Under the pieces are notes generated by a model. It ran no database searches. It saw only the letters and a program-made list of their open reading frames with translations, and was not told the origin of the DNA. From JALYLC01 sp035696365 (GTDB lineage Bacteria; Actinomycetota; Thermoleophilia; Gaiellales; JALYLC01): a stretch of 64,000 nucleotides of DNA. The DNA is taken from NCBI GenBank assembly GCA_035696365.1, contig DASRQS010000128.1, forward strand, positions 59,774-123,773, read 5' to 3'. This document shows positions 10,835 to 18,864 of this stretch, piece after piece (within the stretch, counting starts at the first letter, position 1; every line of letters starts with the position of its first letter). The position numbers and the translations under genes are program-made.

Positions 10835-10904
10835 CGGGCGTCCTCCCGGGCACGTAGAAAGGGGTGAATCTCGGACCGGGCCGACCAAACGCCTGGATAC
10901 GGGC

Positions 10905-10910
10905 TACACT
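10905..10910 (+). promoter_or_regulatory. -10 box, leaderless start of BldC-like/receiver gene
   Basis: TACACT ends 7 nt before ATG 10918. An in-frame GTG at 10864 lies upstream of the box and is therefore unlikely to be the start. Confidence 0.6.
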
Positions 10911-10917
10911 GAGATGC

Positions 10918-11529
10918 ATGAAGGGAGACGGCGAGTCGCCGCACCGCCGTACAGGTGCGCGGTCTGCCGAGCCAACGTGGTTGACGCTCGGACAGGCGGC
11001 TAAGTACCTCGGCATCGCGCAGAGCACGGTGCGTGTATGGACCGATAGCGGTCGCCTGCCCGTGTTCTACACACCGGGCGGCCATCGACGGTTCCTGCGC
11101 TCCGACCTCGACGCGTTCATCCAGCGCAACGGCGCAGGCTCGCGTCCGCGTGGCGACGCAGTGGTGCTCGTGGTCGACGACAACCCGAAGCTGCGCTCCT
11201 TCATCCGCGTGAACCTCGAGTTCGACGGCATGGTCGTGCGCGAGGCCGCGACGGCGGAAGAGGGCCTGGCGGCACTCGACGAGGACCCGCCCGACCTCGT
11301 GATGCTCGACGTCAACCTGCCGGGTATCGACGGCTGGGAGATGCTGCGCCGCGTACGCGAGCGCCATGGCATCGAGACGCTCCCCGTGATCATGTTCTCG
11401 GGCGAGAGCGAGGACGATCACGCCGAGGAGCATGGGGCCAACACGTTCGTGGGCAAGCCGCTCGACCCGCTCGCTCTCGTGGAGCAGGCGAAAGCGCTGC
11501 TCCGCGTGCGCGTCACCCAGTTCGGCTAG
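10918..11529 (+). CDS. BldC/MerR-like DNA-binding domain fused to a response-regulator receiver
   Basis: A 203-residue cytosolic regulator. Residues 20-70 form an excisionase/BldC-type winged helix-turn-helix (TLGQAAKYLGIAQSTVRVW, then YTPGGHRRFLRSDL). Residues 81-200 form a CheY-like receiver with acidic pair D87/D88, phosphoacceptor D131 (VMLDVNLPGIDGWE), a Thr/Ser-position serine in MFSGES and lysine 180 in VGKPLDP. The domain order is the reverse of classical response regulators, and no histidine kinase is nearby. The gene ends tail to tail with the next gene, sharing the 4 nt CTAG. Confidence 0.85.
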   Translation: MKGDGESPHRRTGARSAEPTWLTLGQAAKYLGIAQSTVRVWTDSGRLPVFYTPGGHRRFLRSDLDAFIQRNGAGSRPRGDAVVLVVDDNPKLRSFIRVNLEFDGMVVREAATAEEGLAALDEDPPDLVMLDVNLPGIDGWEMLRRVRERHGIETLPVIMFSGESEDDHAEEHGANTFVGKPLDPLALVEQAKALLRVRVTQFG

Positions 11530-12353
11530 TTCGTATTCGTACGGCGGTCGGGCTCGGCGTCGGTGGCGACGCGGCGCAGCACGATGGTCTCTGCGCTGAT
11601 CTCGACGCGTAGCGGGCCGGCATCGGCCCAGTGCTCCTGGAAGGTGGCATCGGCCGTCACGCCGGAATCGAGCAGCAGCACGCTGCCCGGGAGCAGGCGC
11701 GCCTCGAGCCCGCGGCCTGCGCCGCGCCCGCGACCGCGTCGCCGGCCGCGCTTGCGCGCGCTCGCGCCCCGGCTCGGCTCGTCCTCGCCCTGCGCCTCGG
11801 CGTCCTCGCTCGCAGTCACCGGCTCTTCGTCCTCGGCCTCCGCGGTCGCGGCTGCAGTGCTGCGGCCCGGCCCGCCGCGCGCGCTGCGACGCCGGCTGTT
11901 GCTCCTGGCCGGCGCAGCCGCTGCCGGCTCCTCGGCCGCTGCCGGCTCCGCGGCAACCGCGGCATCGGGTTCCGCATCCGCCGCAGGTGCGTCGTCGTCT
12001 GCCGGCTCCGCCTTCGGCTTGCGCGTACGGCGCGGGCGGGGAGCGCGCGCGGGCGCACTCTCGGCCTCCGGCTGCGCTTCGGGCTCGGCAGCCTCCCGCT
12101 CGGGGGCCGGCGCCTCGCCGGCGGCCGCGGCGGCCTCCTCCTCGGCCAGCATCGCCTCGACGACGCTGTCGGGCGTGATCGGCGCGAGCGGCGCAGGCCC
12201 GCCACGCTCGATGCCGTGCTCCTGGCGGAAGGCGCGCACGACCTCGGCGGTGGTCTCCAGCTGATGCGCGATCCAGGCGTCCGTCGAGCCCTCGTGCGCC
12301 CACGCGCGAATGCGGTTGAGCTGCGGCTTGAGGGTGGCAATGCGACGCGACAT
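11526..12353 (-). CDS. Ala/Glu/Arg-rich protein with N-terminal HTH-like segment
   Basis: A 275-residue protein of unknown function. The first 60 residues look like a compact helical, possibly DNA-binding, region (RIRAWAHEGSTDAWIAHQL, then TTAEVVRAFRQEHGI). Residues 75-205 are low-complexity, alternating acidic/alanine with basic patches such as KRGRRRGRGRGAGRG. The last 60 residues are again ordered (LPGSVLLLDSGVTADATFQ, then LRVEISAETIVLRRV). TAGGAT at 12361-12366 lies 7 nt before the ATG. The layout resembles RNA- or DNA-binding scaffolds with disordered linkers, but no specific function can be assigned. Confidence 0.75.
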   Translation of the reverse strand: MSRRIATLKPQLNRIRAWAHEGSTDAWIAHQLETTAEVVRAFRQEHGIERGGPAPLAPITPDSVVEAMLAEEEAAAAAGEAPAPEREAAEPEAQPEAESAPARAPRPRRTRKPKAEPADDDAPAADAEPDAAVAAEPAAAEEPAAAAPARSNSRRRSARGGPGRSTAAATAEAEDEEPVTASEDAEAQGEDEPSRGASARKRGRRRGRGRGAGRGLEARLLPGSVLLLDSGVTADATFQEHWADAGPLRVEISAETIVLRRVATDAEPDRRTNTN

Positions 12354-12360
12354 GCCGCAG

Positions 12361-12366
12361 ATCCTA
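12361..12366 (-). promoter_or_regulatory. -10 box for the Ala/Glu/Arg-rich gene
   Basis: TAGGAT on the minus strand, 7 nt before the ATG at 12353. Confidence 0.55.
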
Positions 12367-12375
12367 CGTGTACGA

Positions 12376-12618
12376 CTACCCGAACAGGGAGCGCGTGACC
12401 TCGAGCGCGCCGTAGCCGATCGCGGCCGCTGCGCCCGCCGTGAGCAGCACGAACAGCCAGATCACCCAGCGCGAGCGCCGTTCCAGCGCACGGCGCTGCC
12501 GATCCTCCTCGCGCGCTCGGCGACGCCGATCGAGCTCCTCGATGAGCTCGCGCTCGAGCTCGGGGTCGTCGGCCCGATCTTTCCAGCGTGTACGGCGCCT
12601 GCCCGGGGGCACGCTCAC
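12376..12618 (-). CDS. Small tail-anchored-like membrane protein
   Basis: An 80-residue protein. The charged N-terminal part is a predicted coiled coil (PELERELIEELDRRRRAREE) followed by one hydrophobic helix (WVIWLFVLLTAGAAAAIGYGAL) and a short tail. GTG at 12618 is preferred because TACCCT ends 7 nt before it. An ATG two codons upstream (12624) is the alternative, but the box would then lie only one base away. It is divergent from the GAF protein. No family is recognised. Confidence 0.65.
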   Translation of the reverse strand: MSVPPGRRRTRWKDRADDPELERELIEELDRRRRAREEDRQRRALERRSRWVIWLFVLLTAGAAAAIGYGALEVTRSLFG

Positions 12619-12625
12619 GTCCATA

Positions 12626-12659
12626 AGGGTAGTCCATGCACCTTCAAGCACCCTATGCT
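12626..12659. promoter_or_regulatory. Divergent leaderless promoter pair
   Basis: TACCCT (12626-12631, minus strand) serves the small membrane protein and TATGCT (12654-12659, plus strand) serves the multi-GAF gene. The boxes are 22 bp apart, so each -35 region must overlap the other promoter. Confidence 0.6.
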
Positions 12660-12665
12660 GGCGCC

Positions 12666-15503
12666 GTGGTCGACGAGACTGCCCAGGCCGAGCCGCCCGG
12701 CCTTGCGCTCCTGGCGGAGTTGCGGGCATCGCTGCTCGAACGCTGCTCACTGGCCGCGCATGAGGTGCTGGCGCCCGAAGGTGTGCCGTTCTCGCGCGTG
12801 CGCGCGGGATGCGAGCAGGCGCTGGAGGCACTCGAGCGCTCGCTGCGCGATCCGAACCGTGCGCCGTTCTCGTCGCTCGTCCTCGAGCGCGAGGTCGCGG
12901 GTTGCATCCAGGGCGGCCTCAGTTTCGTCTCGCTCGTGCGCGCGCTCCAGCGTGCCTTCGTCGAGCTCGGGACGCAGGTCGCGGGGGCACCGCTGGAGGC
13001 TGCCGAGGCGGTGCTGGGAGCTGCCGGCGGCGTGCTCGAGCGCGTCAGCACCGCAGCGGCCGCCGAGCTCGACACGACCCATCGCGCCTCGCTACGGCGG
13101 CGCGCCGCCATCGCGGACCGCGTGCGCGCGGCTGCCAGCCTGCTGGCCGGTGTCGCGCTCGACCTCGACCGCGTGCTCGATGCAATCAGCCGCGCCACGG
13201 CCGAGGGCCTCGCCTGCGACTGGGCAGCCGTGGCCGTGCGCGAGCCCGATGGGCGGCTCATGATCGCGGCGAGCACGGGCCGCGGAGCGGGGTGGGTGCA
13301 GCGCTGGCACCTGCGCGCCGACGGGGGCTTCGCCGCACGCGCGCTCACGAACGACGGCGCCGCGATCGCCAGCGAGCCGGCCGACATCCCCTTCGAGGGC
13401 GACGGCGGCCCGACAGCCGTGCTGGCCTTCGCACTGCGGGATGCCGATCGCGCGAGCGTCGCCGTCGTGTTCTGCGGCCGCGATGCCGGCGAGGCGCTCG
13501 CCTCGGAGGATCTGGCACTGGCCGATGGCATCGCGGAGATCGCCGGCCGGGCGCTGGAGGCCGCGCACGCCGCGGTGGGAGCGCGCCGCCTGTCGGCTCA
13601 GCTCGCCGCGCTCGACCAGGCAGCCGCCGCAGCCGGCGAGGGCGACGACGCTCGCGCCCTGGCGCTGCTCGCACGCGTGGCGGCCGAGCTCGCGCGCGCA
13701 GACGCCGTGCTCGTGCGCATCCTGGACACGGCGCGCGGCGTGCTCGTCGCGCGCGCAGTCCATGTGGATGCGCCCGCGCTGGAAGCCGAGCTCACCGGTA
13801 CGAGCGTTCCGCTCGACGGAGGTCTCGAGGAGGCCATGCGCGGACGCGAGGCCGATCTCGACGCGGCGCTCGAGCCCGCCGTCGCCCGCCGGCTGCAGAG
13901 CCGCGGGGCGACGACGGCTCTGGCGCTGCCGATCGGCGGGACGACGGGACCGGTCGGCGTGCTGGAGATCCTGCGCGCCGGGCCCGACCCGTTCAGCGAG
14001 TCCGAGCGCCAGCTGCTCCGCCACGTCGCCGCACAGGCGGCGCTGGCCGTCTCGCGCGCCGGATCGGGCGCGGACACTGGTCTGCCGGAGCTGCTCGACA
14101 TCGCGGGAGAGGCGCTCTCGGCGACCAGCGACGCCGCGGCGGTCGCCCGCGTGGCCGCGCGCCTGGCGAGCAGCGCCTGCCGCGCCGACAGCGCGCTGCT
14201 GCACGCGGTCGAGGAGGATGGCCTGCACGTGCTGGCGGGGTTCGGCGCGCGGCTCGCAGACCCGACCCGGCAGGGACCGCTCGATGCCCTCGCGCTCGAG
14301 GCTCTGCGGCACGACGATGCGATCGTGACCGGCGGCGACGGATCGGCCGCGCTCGCGGGCGGCGCCGGCGCGGGCGCGGTGCTGTCGGTCGTGCTGCGCG
14401 CGCGTGGCGAGGCGCTCGGCGTGCTCCAGTTGCTGTTCGCCGAGCGCGAGCGCGCCGATGCCGCGAGCGCCGACGTCGCACTCACCGTGTTCGCCACGCG
14501 TGTCGCCGAGGCGCTGTCGGCAGCCCGCGCGCAGCGCCGCCTCACGGTCGAGCTGGCCGATGCCCGCGCGCTCTGCGACGCCGTGGCGCCGGCCGGGGAG
14601 CCGTCCACGCAGCGTGCGCTGGAAGCGGCGCTCAGGCTCACGCGGCTGACCACGGGCGGCGTCTGGGCGCGGGCCGGTGACGGCTCGCTCCGCGAGGTCG
14701 CGACCGCCGGCGGCGGCGCGGCGGCTGCGGCGCTGGTGGCCGCGCTGCTCGACGAGGCCGGCAGCGCGCCCGCCCTGCGCGGAGATCTCTCCTCGGACGC
14801 GCGGCTGGCTCCGCTGGCGCGCTCCGTCAACGCCGGCAGCGCGGTGATCATCCCGCTCGCGCTGCGGGACCTCGACGTGGGTGTGCTGGCACTGCTCTCG
14901 TCGGCCCTGCAGCCGCCCGCCGGGGCCGCCGAGGTGGCCCTCCGCGTGGCCGGCGTGACGGCCGCGGTGCTCGCGGCGGACGAGCAGCGCCGGATCGCCG
15001 AGCAGACGGCGCGCGGCGCCAAAGCGAGCGAGATCACGGCCCGCTCCGTCGCGGTTCGCCTCGAGGCGCACGAGGCGCTCGCCGACGCAGCGCTCGAGGG
15101 CGGCGATCCCGACGGCGCGCTGGCGGCCGCCGCCGCGCGCATCGCGACGGTCTCGACGTGCGCCGTGCAGCGCCTGCGCGAGGACGGAACGCTCGCGCCC
15201 GCGGCCCTGCACGTCGAGGGGAATGCCCTGCGCGAGCCCGTCGGCCGCGTGCTCGGCCGCCCGCTCGACGCCACCAGCGCCGTGGTCGCGCGGGCGCTGG
15301 CAGGCGAGGTCGTGGTGCTCGATGCCGACGACGCCGATGCAGGGCCCCTGGCCCCGTTCGTGCAGTCGGGCTCGTCGGCTGCGCTCGTCCCGCTCGGGCC
15401 TCCCGGCGCGATCCGCGGCGTGATCGTGATCGTGTCGCTCGACCCGACGCGCCCGGTGACCGTCGCGGCCGCGCAGGCCGTGCGACGCCTCGGCTCGCGC
15501 TAG
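12666..15503 (+). CDS. Multi-GAF-domain protein (945 residues)
   Basis: A large cytosolic protein built of tandem GAF-like sensory modules after an N-terminal helical region (residues 1-165). At least five module ends are visible as the typical closing helix: GIAEIAGRALEAAHAA, LLRHVAAQAALAVSRAG, ALTVFATRVAEALSAAR, VALRVAGVTAAVLAADE and VAAAQAVRRLG. Between them are the GAF core strands (for example ALALPIGGTTGPVGVLEIL, AVLSVVLRARGEALGVLQLL, IIPLALRDLDVGVLALL). No kinase, cyclase, phosphatase or DNA-binding output domain follows. GTG 12666 is chosen from the TATGCT box 6 nt upstream. A partner protein is expected to carry the output. Ligands are unknown. Confidence 0.85.
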   Translation: MVDETAQAEPPGLALLAELRASLLERCSLAAHEVLAPEGVPFSRVRAGCEQALEALERSLRDPNRAPFSSLVLEREVAGCIQGGLSFVSLVRALQRAFVELGTQVAGAPLEAAEAVLGAAGGVLERVSTAAAAELDTTHRASLRRRAAIADRVRAAASLLAGVALDLDRVLDAISRATAEGLACDWAAVAVREPDGRLMIAASTGRGAGWVQRWHLRADGGFAARALTNDGAAIASEPADIPFEGDGGPTAVLAFALRDADRASVAVVFCGRDAGEALASEDLALADGIAEIAGRALEAAHAAVGARRLSAQLAALDQAAAAAGEGDDARALALLARVAAELARADAVLVRILDTARGVLVARAVHVDAPALEAELTGTSVPLDGGLEEAMRGREADLDAALEPAVARRLQSRGATTALALPIGGTTGPVGVLEILRAGPDPFSESERQLLRHVAAQAALAVSRAGSGADTGLPELLDIAGEALSATSDAAAVARVAARLASSACRADSALLHAVEEDGLHVLAGFGARLADPTRQGPLDALALEALRHDDAIVTGGDGSAALAGGAGAGAVLSVVLRARGEALGVLQLLFAERERADAASADVALTVFATRVAEALSAARAQRRLTVELADARALCDAVAPAGEPSTQRALEAALRLTRLTTGGVWARAGDGSLREVATAGGGAAAAALVAALLDEAGSAPALRGDLSSDARLAPLARSVNAGSAVIIPLALRDLDVGVLALLSSALQPPAGAAEVALRVAGVTAAVLAADEQRRIAEQTARGAKASEITARSVAVRLEAHEALADAALEGGDPDGALAAAAARIATVSTCAVQRLREDGTLAPAALHVEGNALREPVGRVLGRPLDATSAVVARALAGEVVVLDADDADAGPLAPFVQSGSSAALVPLGPPGAIRGVIVIVSLDPTRPVTVAAAQAVRRLGSR

Positions 15504-15611
15504 AGCCCCAATCACAGATACGGCAACGCGGGTCACGCCGGCGCGGAAATTCCCGCCGAGCAGGCATATCACCCCTTTGGTGGAATCACGAGCGCGCCCA
15601 GGCGCGACGTG

Positions 15612-15618
15612 TAACACT
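15612..15618 (+). promoter_or_regulatory. -10-like box for the L,D-transpeptidase gene
   Basis: TAACACT ends 7 nt before GTG 15626. It fits the local leaderless pattern less exactly than others because it reads as a 7-mer. Confidence 0.4.
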
Positions 15619-15625
15619 GGTCTTC

Positions 15626-16621
15626 GTGCTCTGGTCGCCACGCCTCATCACCGCCGCTGCAGCGCTCGCCCTGTGCGTTCCGCTGGCGGGCGCGCAGGCG
15701 GCCTCGACGGACGACTCGTCGACCCTCGCGCAGGGGGTCATCGCACCTGGCGTAAGCGTCGCGGGAGTGCCCGTCGGCGGCATGACCGTCAGCCAGGCCC
15801 AGCCCTGGGTCAGGCAGGAGGTGCTCGGCCAGCTCACCGTCACCGTCGGGACGAAGTCCTGGACGGTGCCGACGACGCAGCTCGGCCTGCACGCCTACCT
15901 CAAGGCCCCCCTGCGTGCAGCGCTCGCACGCGGGCGCACGGTTGCGGTGCAGCCGGGCGAGGACATCCCGGTCGTCACCCGCATCACCGGGAGCCAGCTG
16001 CGCGCGTTCGTGCACTCGCTCGCGCCGCAGGTGCGCACCGAGCCCGTGGACGCGAGCTTCCGGCTGGTCGGCAACCGCCCGTCCGTCGTCCCCGACCAGT
16101 GGGGCCGCCAGCTCGACGTGCCGCTGGCGACCGAGGCGATCGCCGCGGCGCTGCGCCAGCCCGATCGAGGGCCGATCGTCCTGCCCACGAAGGTCGTGAA
16201 GCCGGCCCTGACGCAGCGCCTGCTGCCCCCGGCGCTCGTCATTGACCGCACGCTCCATCACGTGACGCTCTTCGACAAGCACGGCAAGGCGGTGCGGACG
16301 CTCGGCGTGGCCGTCGGCCAGTCGCAGTACCCGACCCCGGTCGGGCGCTTCGAGGTCATCGAGAAGCAGCTCAACCCCTGGTGGTATCCGCCGAACTCGG
16401 CCTGGGCCGCGGGCGAGAAGCCCGTGCCGCCGGGCCCGGGCAACCCGCTCGGCACGCGCTGGATGGGGCTCTCCGCGCCCGGCGTGGGCCTGCACGGCAC
16501 TCCCGATGCGGCATCGGTGGGCTACAGCGCCTCGCACGGCTGCATTCGCATGCGCATCCCGGACGCCGAGTGGCTGTTCGTGCACGTGCGCGTCGGCTCG
16601 CCCGTGTGGATCATTCACTAG
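15626..16621 (+). CDS. Secreted L,D-transpeptidase (YkuD family)
   Basis: A 331-residue exported peptidoglycan cross-linking or lipoprotein-attaching enzyme. A signal peptide (residues 1-26, ending AGAQAAS) precedes a putative peptidoglycan-binding region (GVSVAGVPVGGMTVSQAQPW, residues about 42-185). The YkuD catalytic domain starts near PPALVIDRTLHHVTLF. The catalytic motif is HGTPDAASVGYSASHGCIRM, with cysteine 306 as nucleophile. The GTG start gives an intact signal peptide. A much longer in-frame ORF beginning at 15158 is rejected because it runs through the GAF gene. Confidence 0.92.
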   Translation: MLWSPRLITAAAALALCVPLAGAQAASTDDSSTLAQGVIAPGVSVAGVPVGGMTVSQAQPWVRQEVLGQLTVTVGTKSWTVPTTQLGLHAYLKAPLRAALARGRTVAVQPGEDIPVVTRITGSQLRAFVHSLAPQVRTEPVDASFRLVGNRPSVVPDQWGRQLDVPLATEAIAAALRQPDRGPIVLPTKVVKPALTQRLLPPALVIDRTLHHVTLFDKHGKAVRTLGVAVGQSQYPTPVGRFEVIEKQLNPWWYPPNSAWAAGEKPVPPGPGNPLGTRWMGLSAPGVGLHGTPDAASVGYSASHGCIRMRIPDAEWLFVHVRVGSPVWIIH

Positions 16622-16658
16622 GGCATTCGGGGGCCTAACGGCCGCGCGCCGCGGCGGG

Positions 16659-17585
16659 ATGACCGATCATCCCTCTGTGAGACGCGCGCTCTCTGCCTCC
16701 GCGATCGCGCTGTTGCTCGCGCTGGTCGCACTATTCGCCTGGCAGCTCGCCCACCGCGACGACAACGCGTTCCGCGACGACCTGCGCGCCGGGCGCCAGC
16801 CCGAGGCGCCCGCGTTCACGCTGCCGCGGCTCGACCGGCCCGGGACGATCTCGTCCGAGGGGCTCTCGGGGCACGCGGCCGTGCTCAACTTCTGGGCCTC
16901 CTGGTGCCCGCCCTGCGCCGACGAGGCTCCCGACCTGAACGCGCTCTCAGTGCGCTACGGCTCGCTCGGCGTGCGCTTCGTCGGTGTCGACTTCAACGAC
17001 GCGGTGGATGAGGCGCGCGCGTTCGCGCGGCGCCACGACGTGCCCTACTCGCTGGTGCACGACACCCGCGGTGTCCGGAAGGCCTTCGGCGTCAGCGCCC
17101 CGCCCGAGACCTACGTGATCGACGGCGCGGGTCGCGCGGTCGTGCGCATCGAGGGACCGGTCGACACGCCCTTGCTCGAGCCCTACGTGCGCATCGCCGT
17201 GGCGCGCAGCGGACACGCGGCGCCGCTCGACTCGGACCTGCGCGTCGGCGGCGAGACCCTCTCGTCCCTGCGCGGCTCGCCGCTCCTTGTCGCCTTCGTG
17301 ACGCCCGACTGCGCCGCCTGCTCGGAGCTCATGCGGCGCCTCTCGGCGCTCCCGGGCAAGCCGCGCGTGATCGCGCTCTCGGAGGGCGGCCCGGTCGCGG
17401 GCGCCGTGGCCGACCCTGCAGACACGAACGGACGCGGAGGCGGCCAGGCCCAGCGCGCGCTGGGCGTCACCTCATTCCCGTCGCTGCTCGCGATCGATGC
17501 GCAGGGCCGTCTCGTGGCCGCGCCCATCGGCCCGCCGTCGCCCGCAGTCCTCAGCAGCGCGCTGCAGCGGGCCGGGACATCATGA
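16659..17585 (+). CDS. TlpA/ResA-like thioredoxin with a second thioredoxin-like domain
   Basis: A 308-residue membrane-anchored thiol-disulfide protein. One N-terminal transmembrane helix (residues 11-30) is followed by a TlpA/ResA fold with redox motif WCPPC (C83/C86) and cis-proline loop SAPPETYVID. A second thioredoxin-like domain from about residue 190 carries CAAC (C218/C221) and its own VTSFPSLLAID loop. The two-domain architecture is unusual for ResA. The gene overlaps ccmH by 4 nt (ATGA), so it probably reduces apocytochrome c cysteines or shuttles electrons from CcdA. Confidence 0.88.
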   Translation: MTDHPSVRRALSASAIALLLALVALFAWQLAHRDDNAFRDDLRAGRQPEAPAFTLPRLDRPGTISSEGLSGHAAVLNFWASWCPPCADEAPDLNALSVRYGSLGVRFVGVDFNDAVDEARAFARRHDVPYSLVHDTRGVRKAFGVSAPPETYVIDGAGRAVVRIEGPVDTPLLEPYVRIAVARSGHAAPLDSDLRVGGETLSSLRGSPLLVAFVTPDCAACSELMRRLSALPGKPRVIALSEGGPVAGAVADPADTNGRGGGQAQRALGVTSFPSLLAIDAQGRLVAAPIGPPSPAVLSSALQRAGTS

Positions 17586-18067
17586 GGCGGCTGTACGTCC
17601 CACTGCTCGGCCTCGTCGCGCTGGTCGCGGCGGCGGCGCTGATCGCGGGCGCGCTCGGCGCTTTCCGCCCGGGCGCTGCGCCCGAGCATGGCTGGACGGT
17701 GGCGCAGCTCTCGACCGAGCTGATGTGCCCGACCTGCAAGACGCGCCTCGACCAGTCGACCTCGCCGCAGGCCAACCAGATCCGCCGCGAGCTCGTGCGG
17801 ATGCAGGGCCGCGGCGACAGCCGCAGCGCGGCCAAGCGCAGGCTCGAGGCCGAGTATGGCTCCGAGGTGCTGGCCGATACGCCGCGCTCGGGCTTCGGCG
17901 CGCTGGCCTGGCTTGCTCCGACCGTGCTCGTGCTCACGGGCGGCGGACTCGCGGTGCTGCTGGCGCGGCGCTGGCGCGCCACCGCCGCAGAGGCTCCCGT
18001 CCTCGCGAGCGACGAGCGCGATCGCCTCGAACGACAGCTCGACGACGAGCTCGCTCGGCTCGAGTGA
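17582..18067 (+). CDS. ccmH: Cytochrome c maturation protein CcmH
   Basis: A 161-residue membrane-anchored thiol protein that handles the apocytochrome c CXXCH motif. A signal-anchor helix (LLGLVALVAAAALIAGALG) precedes the redox motif LMCPTC (C49/C52, in place of the usual LRCxxC) and the three-helix segment SPQANQIRRELVRMQGRG. A second helix (LAWLAPTVLVLTGGGLAVLL) and a charged cytoplasmic tail follow. It is flanked by and overlaps the TlpA-like gene and ccdA. No CcmF or heme ABC exporter is in the window. Confidence 0.9.
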   Translation: MRRLYVPLLGLVALVAAAALIAGALGAFRPGAAPEHGWTVAQLSTELMCPTCKTRLDQSTSPQANQIRRELVRMQGRGDSRSAAKRRLEAEYGSEVLADTPRSGFGALAWLAPTVLVLTGGGLAVLLARRWRATAAEAPVLASDERDRLERQLDDELARLE

Positions 18068-18780
18068 GCCCGGCGACGTTCGCAGCGGCGTTCGGCGCGG
18101 GCGCGCTCTCGTTCGCGACGCCGTGCGTGCTGCCGCTCGTCCCGGCCTACCTCGCGGCGGTCGGAGGCGCATCCGTCGACGACCTGCGCGCCCGCCGCGG
18201 AGTGGGGCGCACGCTGCGCGGTGTCGCTCCCTTCGTGCTCGGCTTCGGTGCCGTCTTCGTCCTCTTCGGCGCCCTCGTGGGGGCGGCCGGGTCGGCGCTG
18301 GACGACTGGCGCACCGAGGTCACACAGGCCTCGGGCATCCTCGTCGTCGCGATGGGGCTCATCATCGCCGGCGCCCTGCCGCTGCCATCCGTGCCCGGCC
18401 TGACCGGCGGGGCCCGGCGGCCGCACTCCGCGCTGCTCCTGGGCGGTGCGTTTGCGCTGAGCTGGACGCCCTGCGTCGGGCCGGTGCTGGCGGCGGTGCT
18501 CGCGCTCGCCTCGACGCGCGGGGGCGCCGCGCAGGCGGCGCTGCTCCTGGGCGCGTATGCCGCCGGCCTCGCGGTCCCGCTGATCGCGAGCGCGATCGCC
18601 TTCGACCGCGCCCTCGGCGCGGCCTCCTTCCTGCGCGATCGCTACACGGTCATCCGCGTGGTCTCCGGGGTCGTCCTGATCGCGCTCGGACTGCTCGTGT
18701 TCTTCGACCGCACCTGGTGGCTCTCGGTGGCGGTCAACCGCGTCCTCCGCGCCGTGGGTCTGGACGCCTTTGCGACGTAG
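18064..18780 (+). CDS. ccdA: Cytochrome c biogenesis protein CcdA (DsbD transmembrane family)
   Basis: A 238-residue six-helix membrane protein that carries electrons from cytosolic thioredoxin to extracytoplasmic thiol proteins. The first helix has the conserved ATPCVLPLVPAY motif and the fourth has SWTPCVGPVL, which supply the two redox cysteines. The GTG start forms a GTGA overlap with ccmH. A longer in-frame ORF starting at 17497 is an artefact that overlaps two genes. Trx reductase (trxB), which would feed it through thioredoxin, is also in this window at 34081-35016. Confidence 0.93.
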   Translation: MSPATFAAAFGAGALSFATPCVLPLVPAYLAAVGGASVDDLRARRGVGRTLRGVAPFVLGFGAVFVLFGALVGAAGSALDDWRTEVTQASGILVVAMGLIIAGALPLPSVPGLTGGARRPHSALLLGGAFALSWTPCVGPVLAAVLALASTRGGAAQAALLLGAYAAGLAVPLIASAIAFDRALGAASFLRDRYTVIRVVSGVVLIALGLLVFFDRTWWLSVAVNRVLRAVGLDAFAT

Positions 18781-18782
18781 AA

Positions 18783-18844
18783 CTGGTTTCAAACATCCCG
18801 TATGTGGTCGAGACCTCCGAACGGCGCGGGACGTTTGAAACCAG
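18783..18844. repeat. Long imperfect inverted repeat after ccdA
   Basis: An 18-nt arm CTGGTTTCAAACATCCCG (18783-18800) pairs with CGGGACGTTTGAAACCAG (18827-18844), 17 of 18 positions, around a 26-nt loop that contains a GGTC-GA-GACC hairpin. It follows the ccdA stop by two bases. No U-tract is present. It could be a terminator, a processing signal or a short mobile palindrome. Confidence 0.7.
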
Positions 18845-18851
18845 ATCCTAG

Positions 18852-18857
18852 TAGGCT
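18852..18857 (+). promoter_or_regulatory. -10 box for the degenerate receiver gene
   Basis: TAGGCT ends 7 nt before ATG 18865. Confidence 0.6.
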
Positions 18858-18864
18858 CGGGTCG

